A stretch of 64,000 nt of DNA, from assembly GCA_040387475.1 (NCBI GenBank), contig JAZKDT010000046.1, forward strand, positions 1 through 64,000, in the 5' to 3' direction. This stretch comes from UBA4416 sp040387475. GTDB lineage: Bacteria > Bacteroidota > Bacteroidia > B-17B0 > Aurantibacillaceae. Positions 14,973 through 24,314 of the stretch are shown in pieces. The translations under genes were made by a program, and so were the position numbers. The first letter of the stretch is position 1. Each line of letters opens with the position of its first letter. A model generated the notes under the pieces. The model saw only the letters and a list, made by a program, of their open reading frames with translations. It had not been told where the DNA came from and made no database searches.

Positions 14973-16396
14973 TTATTTAAACTTCAACTCAATACTTGTG
15001 CCGTTTACGTGTTTAATGTCCATATTGGCATCCACCTGTTCGGCCAACAATTCAACTAACTGCATTCCAAAACTCGAATTTCCTTTTTTATTTTTTTCCG
15101 AAGGAAATCCTATGCCGTTATCCGCTACAATTAACGTGTCTTTAGAAATGGAGATCCTGATCTCTCCTTTTTTATCTTTAAAAGCATATTTAAATGAATT
15201 ACTCAAAATCTCATTCATGATCAATCCAATTGGAATCATTTTATCAATTTCGTAATAAAAGTCGGCTGGGATTTTCAATTTCAATTTCACAAAGCCTTTA
15301 TNNNNNNNNNNTATGTACTTCGCAGTTTTTCAAATAAAGATTTAGTGTAATTTAGTAAGTTAATTTTGCTAAGGTCGGAGTTAGCATAGAGCATTTCATG
15401 AATAAGCGACATGGAAATGATGCGGTTCTGACTTTCTTCAACTAACCTGGAAAAATTAATATCTTTTACCTGGTCGGAATGCAATTTTAATAAACTGGAA
15501 ATTATCTGCATATTATTTTTCACGCGGTGATGAATTTCTTTCAGCAAGGTTTCTTTTTCCTTTAAAGTAGCTCTGATTTTCTCTTCTGATTTTTTTCTCT
15601 CAAAAAATAAAGGGATATCATATTTTTTTTGCGGCTTATATTTTAATTTTTCTTTATCGAGATATTCTGATATCCTATTGGGAGGAGCCATTATAAAGGT
15701 ACAGTTCTTATCTCCTTTTGCGCGACAGGCAATTTCAACGGATGTTAACTCCATACCATAGCTCTGCTCACACCAACCCGACGAATAACCTGCATTCATT
15801 GAGCAAACCGGAAAATCTGTTTTTTGATTGGATCGAATCCAGGAGTCTGCCTCAAAAGAGTGAGGATGATGATACTTGATATAAAAATTATTATCGGGTG
15901 AGGGATGGCTTTCCGGAAGAATGTCAACAAATGCCCAGCCAGTATAGGCAAAATGAACCGGGCCGGCCGACATTTTAGAAAGTGGATCTTTCAACTTCAT
16001 TTTTTTATGAAAGTTTTTTCCATCTTCAATTCCTATTAAATGCGCAAAGTCAAATAATAAATTTCGCCCGATCTTAATGGCCTCCGGTGTTGGTCTATCG
16101 GAATAAAGTCGGGTAATGTTATTTAAGAAATCATTTGCTAATGATTCGGCGCGCATTAATACATAGCGCTGTCCATTAACTTCTATCTTCGATAAACTGG
16201 GGTCGGCAGTAAATGTTTGAAAATGTTTTTTTACAACTTCTGAGGCTTTATCAAAAAGAGGCTCAATGTTTTTAGGAACCTTCACGGTTTTCTTATCCGT
16301 AAAAAACACATCCTTCTTTTTTTTAAGAATTTGATTTTCTTTTTCTAACTCTTTAATCCTGTTTTTTAAAGACTGAATATGGTCATCTTGCTTCAT
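14973..16396 (-). CDS. V4R/XylR_N-domain sensor histidine kinase (HisKA_2), split by gap
   Basis: One gene is interrupted by ten N at 15302-15311; both sides read in family sequence, so the apparent frame change reflects the gap. A coiled coil (1-25) is followed by an XylR_N-like region (about 60-165) and a V4R domain (GPVHFAYTGWAFVDI, AGYSSGWCEQSYG, ACRAKGDKNCTFIMAPP). Next comes a HisKA_2 domain with KEIHHRVKNNMQIISSLL (His near 289) and, past the gap, a short HATPase with NEILSNSFKYAF and DNGIGF. XylR_N/V4R domains bind small hydrophobic ligands, so it likely senses a metabolite in the cytoplasm. It is downstream of phaJ-phaB on the same strand. No receiver gene is adjacent. Confidence 0.88.
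15302..15311. other. Assembly gap (10 N) inside kinase gene
   Basis: Gap between FEKLRST and KGFVKLKLKIP of the kinase. From family length about 15-25 residues may be missing, so the N count is not the true distance. Confidence 0.9.
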
Positions 16397-16446
16397 GCAG
16401 CCTGTTATTAATGAGAATAAAAGAATGTAGTTTAACTAATGCACAT

Positions 16447-17196
16447 TTAATACACGTGCTGTCCGCCATTAATACTATAATTGGCCCCGGTAATAAAGCT
16501 GGTTTCCTCGCTCGCTAAAAAAGATACCAGATGAGCAACTTCGTGAGTTCCACCTAAACGCCCCATTGGTACCTGCGCCACAATTTGATTGAGCACTTTT
16601 TCGGGAACTGCCATAACCATATCCGTACCGATATATCCGGGCGAAATGGTGTTGATCGTTACTCCATATTTAGCAACTTCCATCGCTAACGATTTTGTAA
16701 AACCATGCATACCTGCTTTGGCGGCTGAGTAATTAGTTTGTCCAAATTGCCCACGCTGTCCGTTTACTGAAGAAATATTAATAATTCGGCCAAAATTACG
16801 ATCAATCATTCCCTGGATAACCTGGCGTGTGCAATTAAATACAGAATTCAAATTGGTATTAATAACGGCATGCCAGTCTTCAACCTTCATATTAATTAAC
16901 CGGCCATCACGGGTGATGCCGGCATTATTAACCAAGGTATCGATATGTCCGTATTTCGCATTGATATCCGCGATCATTTTTCCGGCACTTTCAAAATCGC
17001 TTACGTCGCCATAAAATAACTCAATAGGATAGCCTTCACTTTTCATTTGCTCCATCCATTTTTCCGCTTTTTCTTTGGTGTGATAATTACCTACCACCGT
17101 GTAACCATCTGTAAACAATTTTTTGCACATGGCGGTTCCTAAACCGCCTGTTGCTCCTGTAACCAGTACTGTACGTTTATTATTTGACGTGCTCAT
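16447..17196 (-). CDS. phaB: Acetoacetyl-CoA reductase
   Basis: NADPH-dependent reductase that makes (R)-3-hydroxybutyryl-CoA from acetoacetyl-CoA, the monomer step of polyhydroxybutyrate synthesis. It is a 249-residue SDR with VTGATGGLG (cofactor loop), NNAGITRDG, the active-site Ser in IINISSVNGQRGQFGQTNYS, Tyr-x3-Lys in YSAAKAGMHGF and SPGYIGTDMV. The GQxGQFGQTNYSAAKAG stretch separates PhaB-type enzymes from ordinary FabG. It lies 95 bases downstream of phaJ on the same strand and next to divergent phaE. No thiolase (phaA) gene is in the window. Confidence 0.93.
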   Translation of the reverse strand: MSTSNNKRTVLVTGATGGLGTAMCKKLFTDGYTVVGNYHTKEKAEKWMEQMKSEGYPIELFYGDVSDFESAGKMIADINAKYGHIDTLVNNAGITRDGRLINMKVEDWHAVINTNLNSVFNCTRQVIQGMIDRNFGRIINISSVNGQRGQFGQTNYSAAKAGMHGFTKSLAMEVAKYGVTINTISPGYIGTDMVMAVPEKVLNQIVAQVPMGRLGGTHEVAHLVSFLASEETSFITGANYSINGGQHVY

Positions 17197-17291
17197 AAAA
17201 ATAGGTATTTAATGATTGATTAATATTAGTATTCAAAAATGATAAGTTGTAATCAAAGTAAAAACAGGAAGCGCAAAACTTAACGTTTTAA

Positions 17292-17696
17292 TTAAATTTT
17301 GTCAACGTTCATTACGGTTGCTTCACCGCTTGTACAAACATTTCCCGTTGCTTTATCTTTAATCAATGTTTCAATAACTGCACGGTGTTTATCTTTCAAA
17401 ACTTCTTTAACGGTAAAAAAAGCTTCATAATCAATTTCAACATACATGGGTTTCATGAAACTTAATGATTGTTTTAAATAAATGGTTCCTTCGCCCGGAA
17501 ATAAAACGCCGAATACTTTGCTAAACAAAGCTGCCCCCAGCATTCCATGCATGATTGGCTTTTTAAACATCGTTTTTGCAGCAAATTCAGGGTCAGTGTG
17601 CACAGGATTTTTGTCGCCTGTTACTTCTGCAAAACGGTTTACTTCGTCTTGGGTAAATATAAAATCATGGGAATAGGTTTGTCCAATTTCTAACAT
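17292..17696 (-). CDS. phaJ: MaoC-like (R)-specific enoyl-CoA hydratase
   Basis: A 134-residue hot-dog-fold hydratase that turns crotonyl- or enoyl-CoA into (R)-3-hydroxyacyl-CoA and so feeds beta-oxidation intermediates to PHA synthase. The MaoC motif is FAEVTGDKNPVHTDPEFA, with the catalytic Asp and His in DKNPVH, followed by KPIMHGMLGAALFSKV. I start at MLEIGQTYSHDF, which fits the family; the frame opens nine codons earlier at 17723. It precedes phaB and is divergent from phaE, so a role in PHA is likely. A general MaoC dehydratase cannot be excluded. Confidence 0.87.
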   Translation of the reverse strand: MLEIGQTYSHDFIFTQDEVNRFAEVTGDKNPVHTDPEFAAKTMFKKPIMHGMLGAALFSKVFGVLFPGEGTIYLKQSLSFMKPMYVEIDYEAFFTVKEVLKDKHRAVIETLIKDKATGNVCTSGEATVMNVDKI

Positions 17697-17822
17697 AAAG
17701 CTTAGTTTTTCAGTAATTTTCAAAAAAAAAAATCAAAATGTCAAGTATTTCAAAACTTATTTCGATTTAGACCAAAGATTTGTTTTTTACGACAATTTAA
17801 CTAAAAATTAATACGAATTTAC

Positions 17823-17854
17823 TTGACATGTATAGTAAAAAATGCCGACATTTG
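17823..17854 (+). promoter_or_regulatory. Candidate phaE promoter
   Basis: TTG at 17823-17825 and GACATTTG at 17847-17854 (one mismatch to TAnnTTTG) with 21 bases between. It leaves a leader of about 85 bases before the phaE ATG. Confidence 0.4.
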
Positions 17855-17944
17855 CAGCGGATTTGAAAATTAGCCTTTAAAATACTGATTTTCAGGCATT
17901 AAGGTTAATTTACTAATAATACAATATAAATTTAAGGTTAAAAA

Positions 17945-19336
17945 ATGAAAACAAACAACCCAATGATCGACAACATGATGGATGCTCAGGCTAATGCTAT
18001 GAACACCTGGATGGATTCTGCAAAGAAATTTCAATCAGCATTTTCTTCAGGTAATGCAATGGCAGAAAGCCAATCTATTTACAAAGATATGATGGAGAAA
18101 CAAGCTGCTATGTTTAGTGGCATGAATACAAACGGTTCTAATCCGTTTGGAGCGAATCCTTTTATGAATGATAATTCTAAACCGGAAGAATTCATGAAAA
18201 ACTGGTACAATCAACAAATGAGTGGATTGAAACAAATGACTGACTTTAATCAAAGTATTTATAACTCCATGGTTAATTATGGCAAAAATGCGAATGATTA
18301 TAACAATAGCTTTTCCACAATGAATAATGCCTGGACAAACATCTATAATAGCTGGATGAATACGATGAATACTTCTTACGATACTTTTTCAAAAGGCATC
18401 AAAAATCCGTTCAATGCAGATATGTTCAAAAATATGTTTGAAGGTGGCCAAGCATATATGAAAGTTCAGGAGATGTTTCAACCAATGATGACAGCTCTTA
18501 AGAATTCTGATTTCAGTGCTGATACATGGAAAAACATTTATGCAGCTAACAATTACAAACAAATGACTGAACAGGTATTTGGTTCGTTTTTCAATAACAA
18601 CAGCTTAAAAGATGTGTTTGAAAATTCAACCAAACAAATGCAGGACTTTTTTGTAAAACAAAACGGAATGGGAAAAGAGTACTATGCGCAAATGCAAAAT
18701 ATGTCAACTCAATTTCCTGAAATGTTTTCCGGTAACTCTGAGCAAATGAAAGACCTTTACGCTAAAATGAATAACGTATTTGGAAAAACATTTGAACCAT
18801 TGTTAAAATTAGCTAACCCTGGTAAAGAAAAAGAAAATGTTGAAGCAACCATAGCATTATTGGATAAAGTAACTGAGTATAGCGTTAAACAATCTGAGTT
18901 ACAATCTCAATTGTATAAAACAATGCAAGCTTCTATGGAAACTTTAGCTAAAGAAACTCAGGAAAAATATAAAGACGTTCAGGCTGATATACAAGCTGGT
19001 AAAGTTAATTTGCCAACAGCAACAGAATTATATAACGAATGGGTAAAAACAAACGAAAAAATGTTTGCTGAGTTATTTGCTACCGACGAGTTCAGCAAAG
19101 TAAAAGCTGAAGCTTTAAATTTAAGCATGGATGTAAAAAAACACTTCGAAAAACAATTCGAAAATGTATTTGAACAATACCCGGTAATTTTTAAAAGTGA
19201 AATGGAAGAGATCTACAAAACTATTCACGATTTAAAAAAAACAGTAAAAGATTTACAAACTAAATTAGCTGTTCAAAATGCAGCTTCAGTAGAAGTATTT
19301 GAAGAAGATAAAGCTTCAAAAGCTAAAAAGAAATAA
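17945..19336 (+). CDS. phaE: Class III PHA synthase subunit PhaE
   Basis: A 463-residue non-catalytic partner of class III PhaC, needed for polymerase activity and granule association. The N-terminus is Asn/Met-rich (NPMIDNMMDAQANAMNTWMDS), the middle is rich in Met, Asn, Phe and Trp, and the C-terminal 120 residues form long helices ending in a coiled coil (EEIYKTIHDLKKTVKDLQTKL) and a Lys-rich tail. This layout, helical and amphipathic with no membrane segments, fits the PhaE family and is longer than most phasins. It is divergent from phaJ-phaB. A strong terminator follows, so phaC probably has its own promoter. Confidence 0.85.
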   Translation: MKTNNPMIDNMMDAQANAMNTWMDSAKKFQSAFSSGNAMAESQSIYKDMMEKQAAMFSGMNTNGSNPFGANPFMNDNSKPEEFMKNWYNQQMSGLKQMTDFNQSIYNSMVNYGKNANDYNNSFSTMNNAWTNIYNSWMNTMNTSYDTFSKGIKNPFNADMFKNMFEGGQAYMKVQEMFQPMMTALKNSDFSADTWKNIYAANNYKQMTEQVFGSFFNNNSLKDVFENSTKQMQDFFVKQNGMGKEYYAQMQNMSTQFPEMFSGNSEQMKDLYAKMNNVFGKTFEPLLKLANPGKEKENVEATIALLDKVTEYSVKQSELQSQLYKTMQASMETLAKETQEKYKDVQADIQAGKVNLPTATELYNEWVKTNEKMFAELFATDEFSKVKAEALNLSMDVKKHFEKQFENVFEQYPVIFKSEMEEIYKTIHDLKKTVKDLQTKLAVQNAASVEVFEEDKASKAKKK

Positions 19337-19367
19337 TCTCCTTTGTGTTCATAGCACAATTATAAGA

Positions 19368-19401
19368 GGGCTGCCAATGTGTTTGTGGGCAGCCTTTTTT
19401 G
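19368..19401 (+). terminator. Rho-independent terminator after phaE
   Basis: Stem GGCTGCC (19369-19375) / GGCAGCC (19388-19394), then six T. It overlaps an upstream in-frame ATG of the next gene, which argues for the later start at 19436. Confidence 0.88.
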
Positions 19402-19435
19402 TTCCTTTATTTTTATTTTGTACTTTGTTTCCTCT

Positions 19436-21262
19436 ATGATATTTAGCTACTATAAGAACACCTATAATAAAATTTACCTTGGATTTTTTCTTTCCATTAT
19501 ACTGGTGTTCTTTTATACGCGTCCTCTTAATTCCGATTATCATAAATTTATTGCCGGAGATGGTTTTGGATATTACTCGTATTTACCAGCCAAATATATT
19601 TTTAACGATCCCAACTACGATTTTAAATGGTTTAATAAAGCGCATAATGCCAACTATGTATATTCTGCATTTCCCGATCCTGAACAAAATTTACTTGTAC
19701 AGTATGGCGATAAAAAAATAAATAAATATTACCAGGGACTTTCTTTCATCTGGATGCCATTTTTTATAATAGGCCATATCTGCGCTAAACTATTTCATTA
19801 TCCCCCTGATGGATTTTCGCAGCCTTATCAGTGGAGTATTGGTTTAGCGAGTTTATTCTATTTATTTTTGGGATTATTCTTTTTAAGGAGACTTATCAAA
19901 AAAATATTCAACGACGAATTAATTGCTACAATCACTCCTATTTTCATATTCTACGGTACTTATCTGTTCTATTACGGAATCAACTTAAATTCACAATCAC
20001 ACGTTTATTCGTTTACGTTCATCACCGTATTCATTTATTTTGCTTACTGTTTATGCACAGACGATGCTAACAAACTTACCAATTTTTTTCTAAGTGCGTT
20101 ATGTCTCACCATTCTAATTTGTATCCGGCCTTTAAACGGGCTGATCATTTTCTTGATTCCCGCGTTCCTTACAAAAAACACATTTAAAAATGCGTTTAAT
20201 TTTAGAGAGTTAACTTTGTTTCACCTGGCCATTTTTTTATTAATTGTAGCCGTGCTTTATCATCAACTGAGTATCATGTATATTCAAACCGGTACTTTTT
20301 TTCCATACACTTATACTGATGAGCACTTCGATTTCGCGCATCCCCGCTTATTTGACACGCTCATCAGTTACCATTCGGGCTGGTTTGTATATGTACCCCT
20401 GGCATTGATCGCATTTTTTGGTGCTATTTATCTTCCCACCACTCAACAAAAAATAATTCTACCCCTCTTCTTCGCATTTATTATATTTATATATAGCTGT
20501 TGGTGGTACTGGCCCATTACTGCCAGAGCGGTGATCGATTTTCATGCTTTATTGGCTATATTTTTAGCTTCTCTTTTGGTAAAAGTAAAACCTCGCAAAA
20601 AGTTGAATGCAGCAATATTAATAGTTCTCCTAATTAGTGCCTGCTATTATCAATTAAAGAGCTTCCAACAGCATAATGGCATTTTGGTGGAAAACTATAC
20701 CTACAAAGACATATTTTGGAGAAATTTTTTTAGGATACACAAAACCCAAATGTTCCTCGTGCCCCCGGAGTCTATTCTCAAACGCGAAAGCTATCAACAG
20801 GATATGGAAAGCGGTTTTAGTGAAGGAGTAAAAAGTCTTTCCGAACATCATTCTCCTACAAATTCCATTCTTCTGGATAAACAGAGCGCCTTTTGTGCTT
20901 TTGAAGAATTGAAATACCCCAAGCTTTTTAACGAAGAAGGTATCAAAAAAATTCGTTTATCATTTTGGTGTAATTTTAAAAAAGATATTACAGCGGCACA
21001 CATCTATTTAAAACTGTTTGATGCAAACAAAGAAGAAGTTTTTTCAACAGCATTTTATATCAATGAAGATGATATGATGAAAGACACCTGGGATTATAAA
21101 GAATTTGGTTACCAGATTGGAGAAGAGGATCTGGCAGGAAAAAATCCGGTGAAATACCTGAAATGGTTTATTTGGAATAACGAGGGAAAAGGTGAACTTT
21201 TTGTAGACGATATGAAGACAGAATTCATTCTCACCAATAAACATTTTGAAACATTAAAATAG
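19436..21262 (+). CDS. GT-C-like polytopic membrane glycosyltransferase
   Basis: About 608 residues: ten or so membrane helices, then a soluble C-terminal region of about 130 residues that looks like a beta-sandwich (IRLSFWCNFKKDITAAHIYL, GKGELFVDDMKTEFI). In the first outer loop GDGFGYYSYLPAKYIF carries the acidic residue typical of GT-C enzymes, which use lipid-linked sugars. I reject the start at 19379 because it lies in the phaE terminator. It separates phaE and phaC with no obvious link to PHA; it may decorate envelope glycans or proteins. Family placement rests on topology and the DGxGYYxYLPA motif. Confidence 0.65.
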   Translation: MIFSYYKNTYNKIYLGFFLSIILVFFYTRPLNSDYHKFIAGDGFGYYSYLPAKYIFNDPNYDFKWFNKAHNANYVYSAFPDPEQNLLVQYGDKKINKYYQGLSFIWMPFFIIGHICAKLFHYPPDGFSQPYQWSIGLASLFYLFLGLFFLRRLIKKIFNDELIATITPIFIFYGTYLFYYGINLNSQSHVYSFTFITVFIYFAYCLCTDDANKLTNFFLSALCLTILICIRPLNGLIIFLIPAFLTKNTFKNAFNFRELTLFHLAIFLLIVAVLYHQLSIMYIQTGTFFPYTYTDEHFDFAHPRLFDTLISYHSGWFVYVPLALIAFFGAIYLPTTQQKIILPLFFAFIIFIYSCWWYWPITARAVIDFHALLAIFLASLLVKVKPRKKLNAAILIVLLISACYYQLKSFQQHNGILVENYTYKDIFWRNFFRIHKTQMFLVPPESILKRESYQQDMESGFSEGVKSLSEHHSPTNSILLDKQSAFCAFEELKYPKLFNEEGIKKIRLSFWCNFKKDITAAHIYLKLFDANKEEVFSTAFYINEDDMMKDTWDYKEFGYQIGEEDLAGKNPVKYLKWFIWNNEGKGELFVDDMKTEFILTNKHFETLK

Positions 21263-21273
21263 ATTCAGTTATA

Positions 21274-21281
21274 TAATTTTG
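21274..21281 (+). promoter_or_regulatory. phaC -7 promoter box
   Basis: TAATTTTG matches TAnnTTTG, 28 bases before the phaC ATG. The nearest upstream TTG (21246-21248) is 25 bases away, longer than usual. Confidence 0.45.
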
Positions 21282-21309
21282 TAAATTTATCCTATTAAAA
21301 ACAAGCCCT

Positions 21310-22356
21310 ATGGAAAATAAATTAGTGGAAGAAATGAATAACATGAGCTCAAAACTATTAAAGAGCTATGAAACTTTTAATAACATCCAGGAAGTAGATA
21401 TCGCTACCTCGGAAAAAACAGCAGTGTATTCCGAAGACAAACTGACGTTATACAAATACAATCGAGAAACTGAATCAACTTACAAAACACCTGTATTAAT
21501 TGTTTATGCTTTAGTAAACACTTACAAAATGTTGGATATTCAACCTGACAGAAGTTATATCAAAAATTTATTAGGAGCAGGTTTAGATGTGTATTTAATT
21601 GATTGGGGAAATCCATCCAAGGCCGACAAATATTTAAGCATTGATGATTATGTAAACGGTTACATTAATAATTGTGTAGACTTTATTCGCAAAAAAAACA
21701 GGGTAGAAAAAATAAACATTTTGAGTATCTGCCAGGGAGGTACTCTTAGTGTAATCTACAGTTCCCTATATCCAAACAAAATAAAAAATTTAGTAACTCA
21801 TGTTACGCCCATTGATTTTACAACTAATGACGGGCTATTATTCCGTTGGGCAAAAGATATGGATTTTGATAAGATCGTGGAGGGGTTTAACGGACTGATA
21901 CCAGGCGATTTCTTAAACCAGGGATTTGATATGTTGAAACCCATGATGAAAATCCAAAAACAACAAACCTTAACCAATGCTTTGGACGACAAAGATAAAT
22001 TGTTGAGCTTTTTACGCATGGAAAAATGGATCAGTGAAAGTCCTGATCAGGCGGGGGAATGCTTTCGCCAGTTCATGAAAGAATTATACCAGGAAAACAA
22101 ATTAGCTAAAGGAGAACTGGAAGTTGGTGGTAAAAAAGTAAATTTAAAAAATTTAACCTCTAACCTATTGAATATTTACGCCACCGAAGATCACTTAGTA
22201 CCCCCTGCCGCTACTATTCCATTGAACGATTTGGTAGGCAGTAAAGACAAGGAATTATACGGATTTAAAGGCGGACACATTGGCGTATTTGTTGGTGGTA
22301 AGTCTCAAAAAGAACTGGCGCCCGCAGTAACAAGCTGGTTAAAGAAAAGAGATTAA
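21310..22356 (+). CDS. phaC: Class III polyhydroxyalkanoate synthase PhaC
   Basis: Polymerises (R)-3-hydroxyacyl-CoA into PHA at the granule surface. The length of 348 residues is that of class III catalytic subunits, which need PhaE. The alpha/beta-hydrolase fold has the lipase-like box SICQGG with nucleophile Cys141, Asp294 in ATEDHLVPP and His323 in GGHIGV; LIDWGNPSKAD and VTHVTPIDF are family marks. All three catalytic residues are present. It is co-directional with phaE, one gene apart, and ends in a strong terminator. PhaB and PhaJ nearby can supply monomers. Confidence 0.95.
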   Translation: MENKLVEEMNNMSSKLLKSYETFNNIQEVDIATSEKTAVYSEDKLTLYKYNRETESTYKTPVLIVYALVNTYKMLDIQPDRSYIKNLLGAGLDVYLIDWGNPSKADKYLSIDDYVNGYINNCVDFIRKKNRVEKINILSICQGGTLSVIYSSLYPNKIKNLVTHVTPIDFTTNDGLLFRWAKDMDFDKIVEGFNGLIPGDFLNQGFDMLKPMMKIQKQQTLTNALDDKDKLLSFLRMEKWISESPDQAGECFRQFMKELYQENKLAKGELEVGGKKVNLKNLTSNLLNIYATEDHLVPPAATIPLNDLVGSKDKELYGFKGGHIGVFVGGKSQKELAPAVTSWLKKRD

Positions 22357-22375
22357 AAGAACCAATCTTATATTG

Positions 22376-22408
22376 AATCCCTTTAAGAAACTCTTAAAGG
22401 GATTTTTA
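22376..22408 (+). terminator. Rho-independent terminator after phaC
   Basis: A perfect 13-bp stem (22376-22388 / 22392-22404) with loop AAC and following T run. Confidence 0.9.
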
Positions 22409-22506
22409 CATATATTTGGTTTATATCGGTGGCAAGATGGATTTAATAAAATCAACAAGGCAATCCAAACGAACTTCGGATTTTAAAAACTTAAATAATT
22501 TTTCAA

Positions 22507-22980
22507 ATGCCCATCATCCGAATCGAAACATACATTAAAGCAAACATTGAACTTTGTTTTGACCTTTCAACCAGCATTGATTTACATAAATTATCAACTG
22601 CTAAAACCAATGAGGAAGCCATTGCCGGTAGAACAAGCGGCTTCATCAATTTAAACGAAACCGTTACCTGGCAGGCAACACATTTTGGGATTAGGCAAAA
22701 ACTCACGAGCTTGATCAGCGCTTATGAAAGGCCATTTCATTTTAGAGATGAACAAGTAAAAGGCGCTTTCAACTCATTTAAACATGATCATTACTTTGAA
22801 CAAAAAGGCGAGTTGGTTTTAATGACCGATACATTTAATTATGAATCACCTTACGGCATTATTGGTAAGTGTTTCAATCAATTGGTTCTCACAAAATATC
22901 TTACCGGTTTTTTGATGCAGCGCAATATGATGATCAAAGAGTTTGCTGAGTCCGAAAAATGGAGATCGCTTTTTTCGTAG
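22507..22980 (+). CDS. SRPBCC-family ligand-binding protein
   Basis: A 157-residue START/SRPBCC-like protein. The opening IIRIETYIKANIELCFDLSTSIDLH, the middle VTWQATHFGIRQKLTSLI and the closing ILxxFNQL-like helix with a final FAESEKW follow a widespread Bacteroidota family. These proteins form a hydrophobic cavity, but the ligand of this family is unknown to me. The gene is monocistronic, about 150 bases after phaC and its terminator and 105 before the phosphatase gene. No signal peptide. Confidence 0.82.
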   Translation: MPIIRIETYIKANIELCFDLSTSIDLHKLSTAKTNEEAIAGRTSGFINLNETVTWQATHFGIRQKLTSLISAYERPFHFRDEQVKGAFNSFKHDHYFEQKGELVLMTDTFNYESPYGIIGKCFNQLVLTKYLTGFLMQRNMMIKEFAESEKWRSLFS

Positions 22981-23084
22981 TTCACATTCAAAGTTTTCAT
23001 ATATTTCTTACGTATGTAAGTAACTGGGGTATCTGCTAATAGATTGATAAAAAAATATTCTATTATTGCATATAATAAGATAAC

Positions 23085-24257
23085 ATGATCAGCCACTTAA
23101 ACATCGATACGTTTGATTATTTACTGGAAGGTTTCCAGGTCATTGATTTTGATTGGCGATATGTTTATGTCAACAAATCAGCCATTCGTCAAAGCAAATT
23201 TCAAAAACAGGAACTGATTGGTTTTACCATGATGGAAAAATATCCCGGCTTTGAAAAAACCGATCTCTTTAAAACACTTCACCTGTGCATGACCGAACGC
23301 ATATCCAGGCAGATAGAAAACGAATTTATTTACCCCGACCATTCAAAAGGTTGGTTTGAATTACATGTTCAACCTGTGCCCGAAGGTTTATTCATTCTAT
23401 CCATTGATATAAGCCGGCGAAAAAAAATAGAACTCGAAATTTTAAAGATGAACCATGCGCTTGAAGAAATGGTAAATATCAGAACACAGGAACTCGAAAC
23501 AAAAAATAAAAATATTATGGATAGTTTCCGTTATGCGCAAAATATTCAAAATGCTTTTATACAAAACAAAAGCGGTTTCTTTGACCTTCTACCAAACTCC
23601 TTTATTTTATGTAAACCAAAGGACATTATAAGTGGAGATTTTTATTGGTACAAAGAAACGAATGACCATATTCTTTTTGCGGCTTCTGATTGCACCGGAC
23701 ATGGCGTGCCCGGAGCACTAATGAGTATGATAGGTATAGAAAAATTAAATAGTGCAGTGCTAATGCATAAAGAGCCTGCCGATATTTTACATCAACTTAA
23801 TATTGACATCAAAACAGCGCTGAGTTATCCGGTCAGTGAAATTAATGACGGAATGGATATTGCAATTTGTACTATCGATAAAAAAAATAAGGTTTTGAAA
23901 TTCTCAGGAGCTAACAGGCCTTTATGGTATATTTCAAAAGGACAAACCATGCTTCAGGAAGTCAAGGGAACCAAACATTCTATTGGTGGTTTTGCCGATG
24001 CAAATCAATACTATATTAACCATTCCATTAGTTTTGAGGAAGGTGACACTTTTTATATTTTCTCGGATGGTTACGCTGATACATTTGGCGGGCACGCCGA
24101 CAAAAAATTAATGACCCGCAAATTTAAAGAAATACTCGTGGGTATCCAGAATCAATCCTTGATCGATCAGGGAAAATACCTCGATGCCTTTATTGATAAA
24201 TGGACCGCCCGCTCCGAACAGGTTGACGACATCCTGGTAATTGGAGTGAGATTATAA
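23085..24257 (+). CDS. PAS-domain SpoIIE-type serine phosphatase
   Basis: A 390-residue signalling protein. A PAS domain (about 8-120), a short coiled coil and a SpoIIE/PP2C domain (about 170-390) are visible. PP2C metal-site motifs are SGDFYWYKE, FAASDCTGHGVPGALMS and, near the end, FYIFSDGYADTFG and DDILVIGVRL. It would dephosphorylate Ser/Thr of a partner, often an anti-sigma-factor antagonist, on a signal sensed by PAS. No such partner gene is adjacent. No membrane helix is present, so it is cytoplasmic. The region is monocistronic as far as spacing shows. Confidence 0.92.
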   Translation: MISHLNIDTFDYLLEGFQVIDFDWRYVYVNKSAIRQSKFQKQELIGFTMMEKYPGFEKTDLFKTLHLCMTERISRQIENEFIYPDHSKGWFELHVQPVPEGLFILSIDISRRKKIELEILKMNHALEEMVNIRTQELETKNKNIMDSFRYAQNIQNAFIQNKSGFFDLLPNSFILCKPKDIISGDFYWYKETNDHILFAASDCTGHGVPGALMSMIGIEKLNSAVLMHKEPADILHQLNIDIKTALSYPVSEINDGMDIAICTIDKKNKVLKFSGANRPLWYISKGQTMLQEVKGTKHSIGGFADANQYYINHSISFEEGDTFYIFSDGYADTFGGHADKKLMTRKFKEILVGIQNQSLIDQGKYLDAFIDKWTARSEQVDDILVIGVRL

Positions 24258-24278
24258 AATAATTGCAATTTTATTTTT

Positions 24279-24298
24279 AAATGAATGAACATTCATTT
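24279..24298. promoter_or_regulatory. TetR-type operator
   Basis: AAATGAATG-AA-CATTCATTT is a perfect 9-bp inverted repeat. The TGAATGNNCATTCA form is common for TetR-family repressors. It lies 16 bases before the chosen tetR start at 24315, so the repressor probably controls its own operon, including the MFS pump. Confidence 0.75.
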
Positions 24299-24314
24299 AT
24301 ATTTACACCCGAAA

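Noticed and set aside
14973..16396. Two separate kinase genes (a HisKA_2 gene and an ATPase gene)
   Set aside because: They meet at a 10-N gap and are complementary parts of one kinase; the frame change is a gap effect.
17292..17696. FabZ-type dehydratase
   Set aside because: The DKNPVHTD active site and context next to phaB are those of MaoC/PhaJ hydratases.
19379..19435. Upstream in-frame start of the GT-C-like gene
   Set aside because: It lies inside the strong phaE terminator; the ATG at 19436 begins a sound membrane-protein N-terminus.
24285..24314. Upstream ATG of the TetR gene
   Set aside because: It is part of a perfect operator palindrome and adds residues unlike the family.
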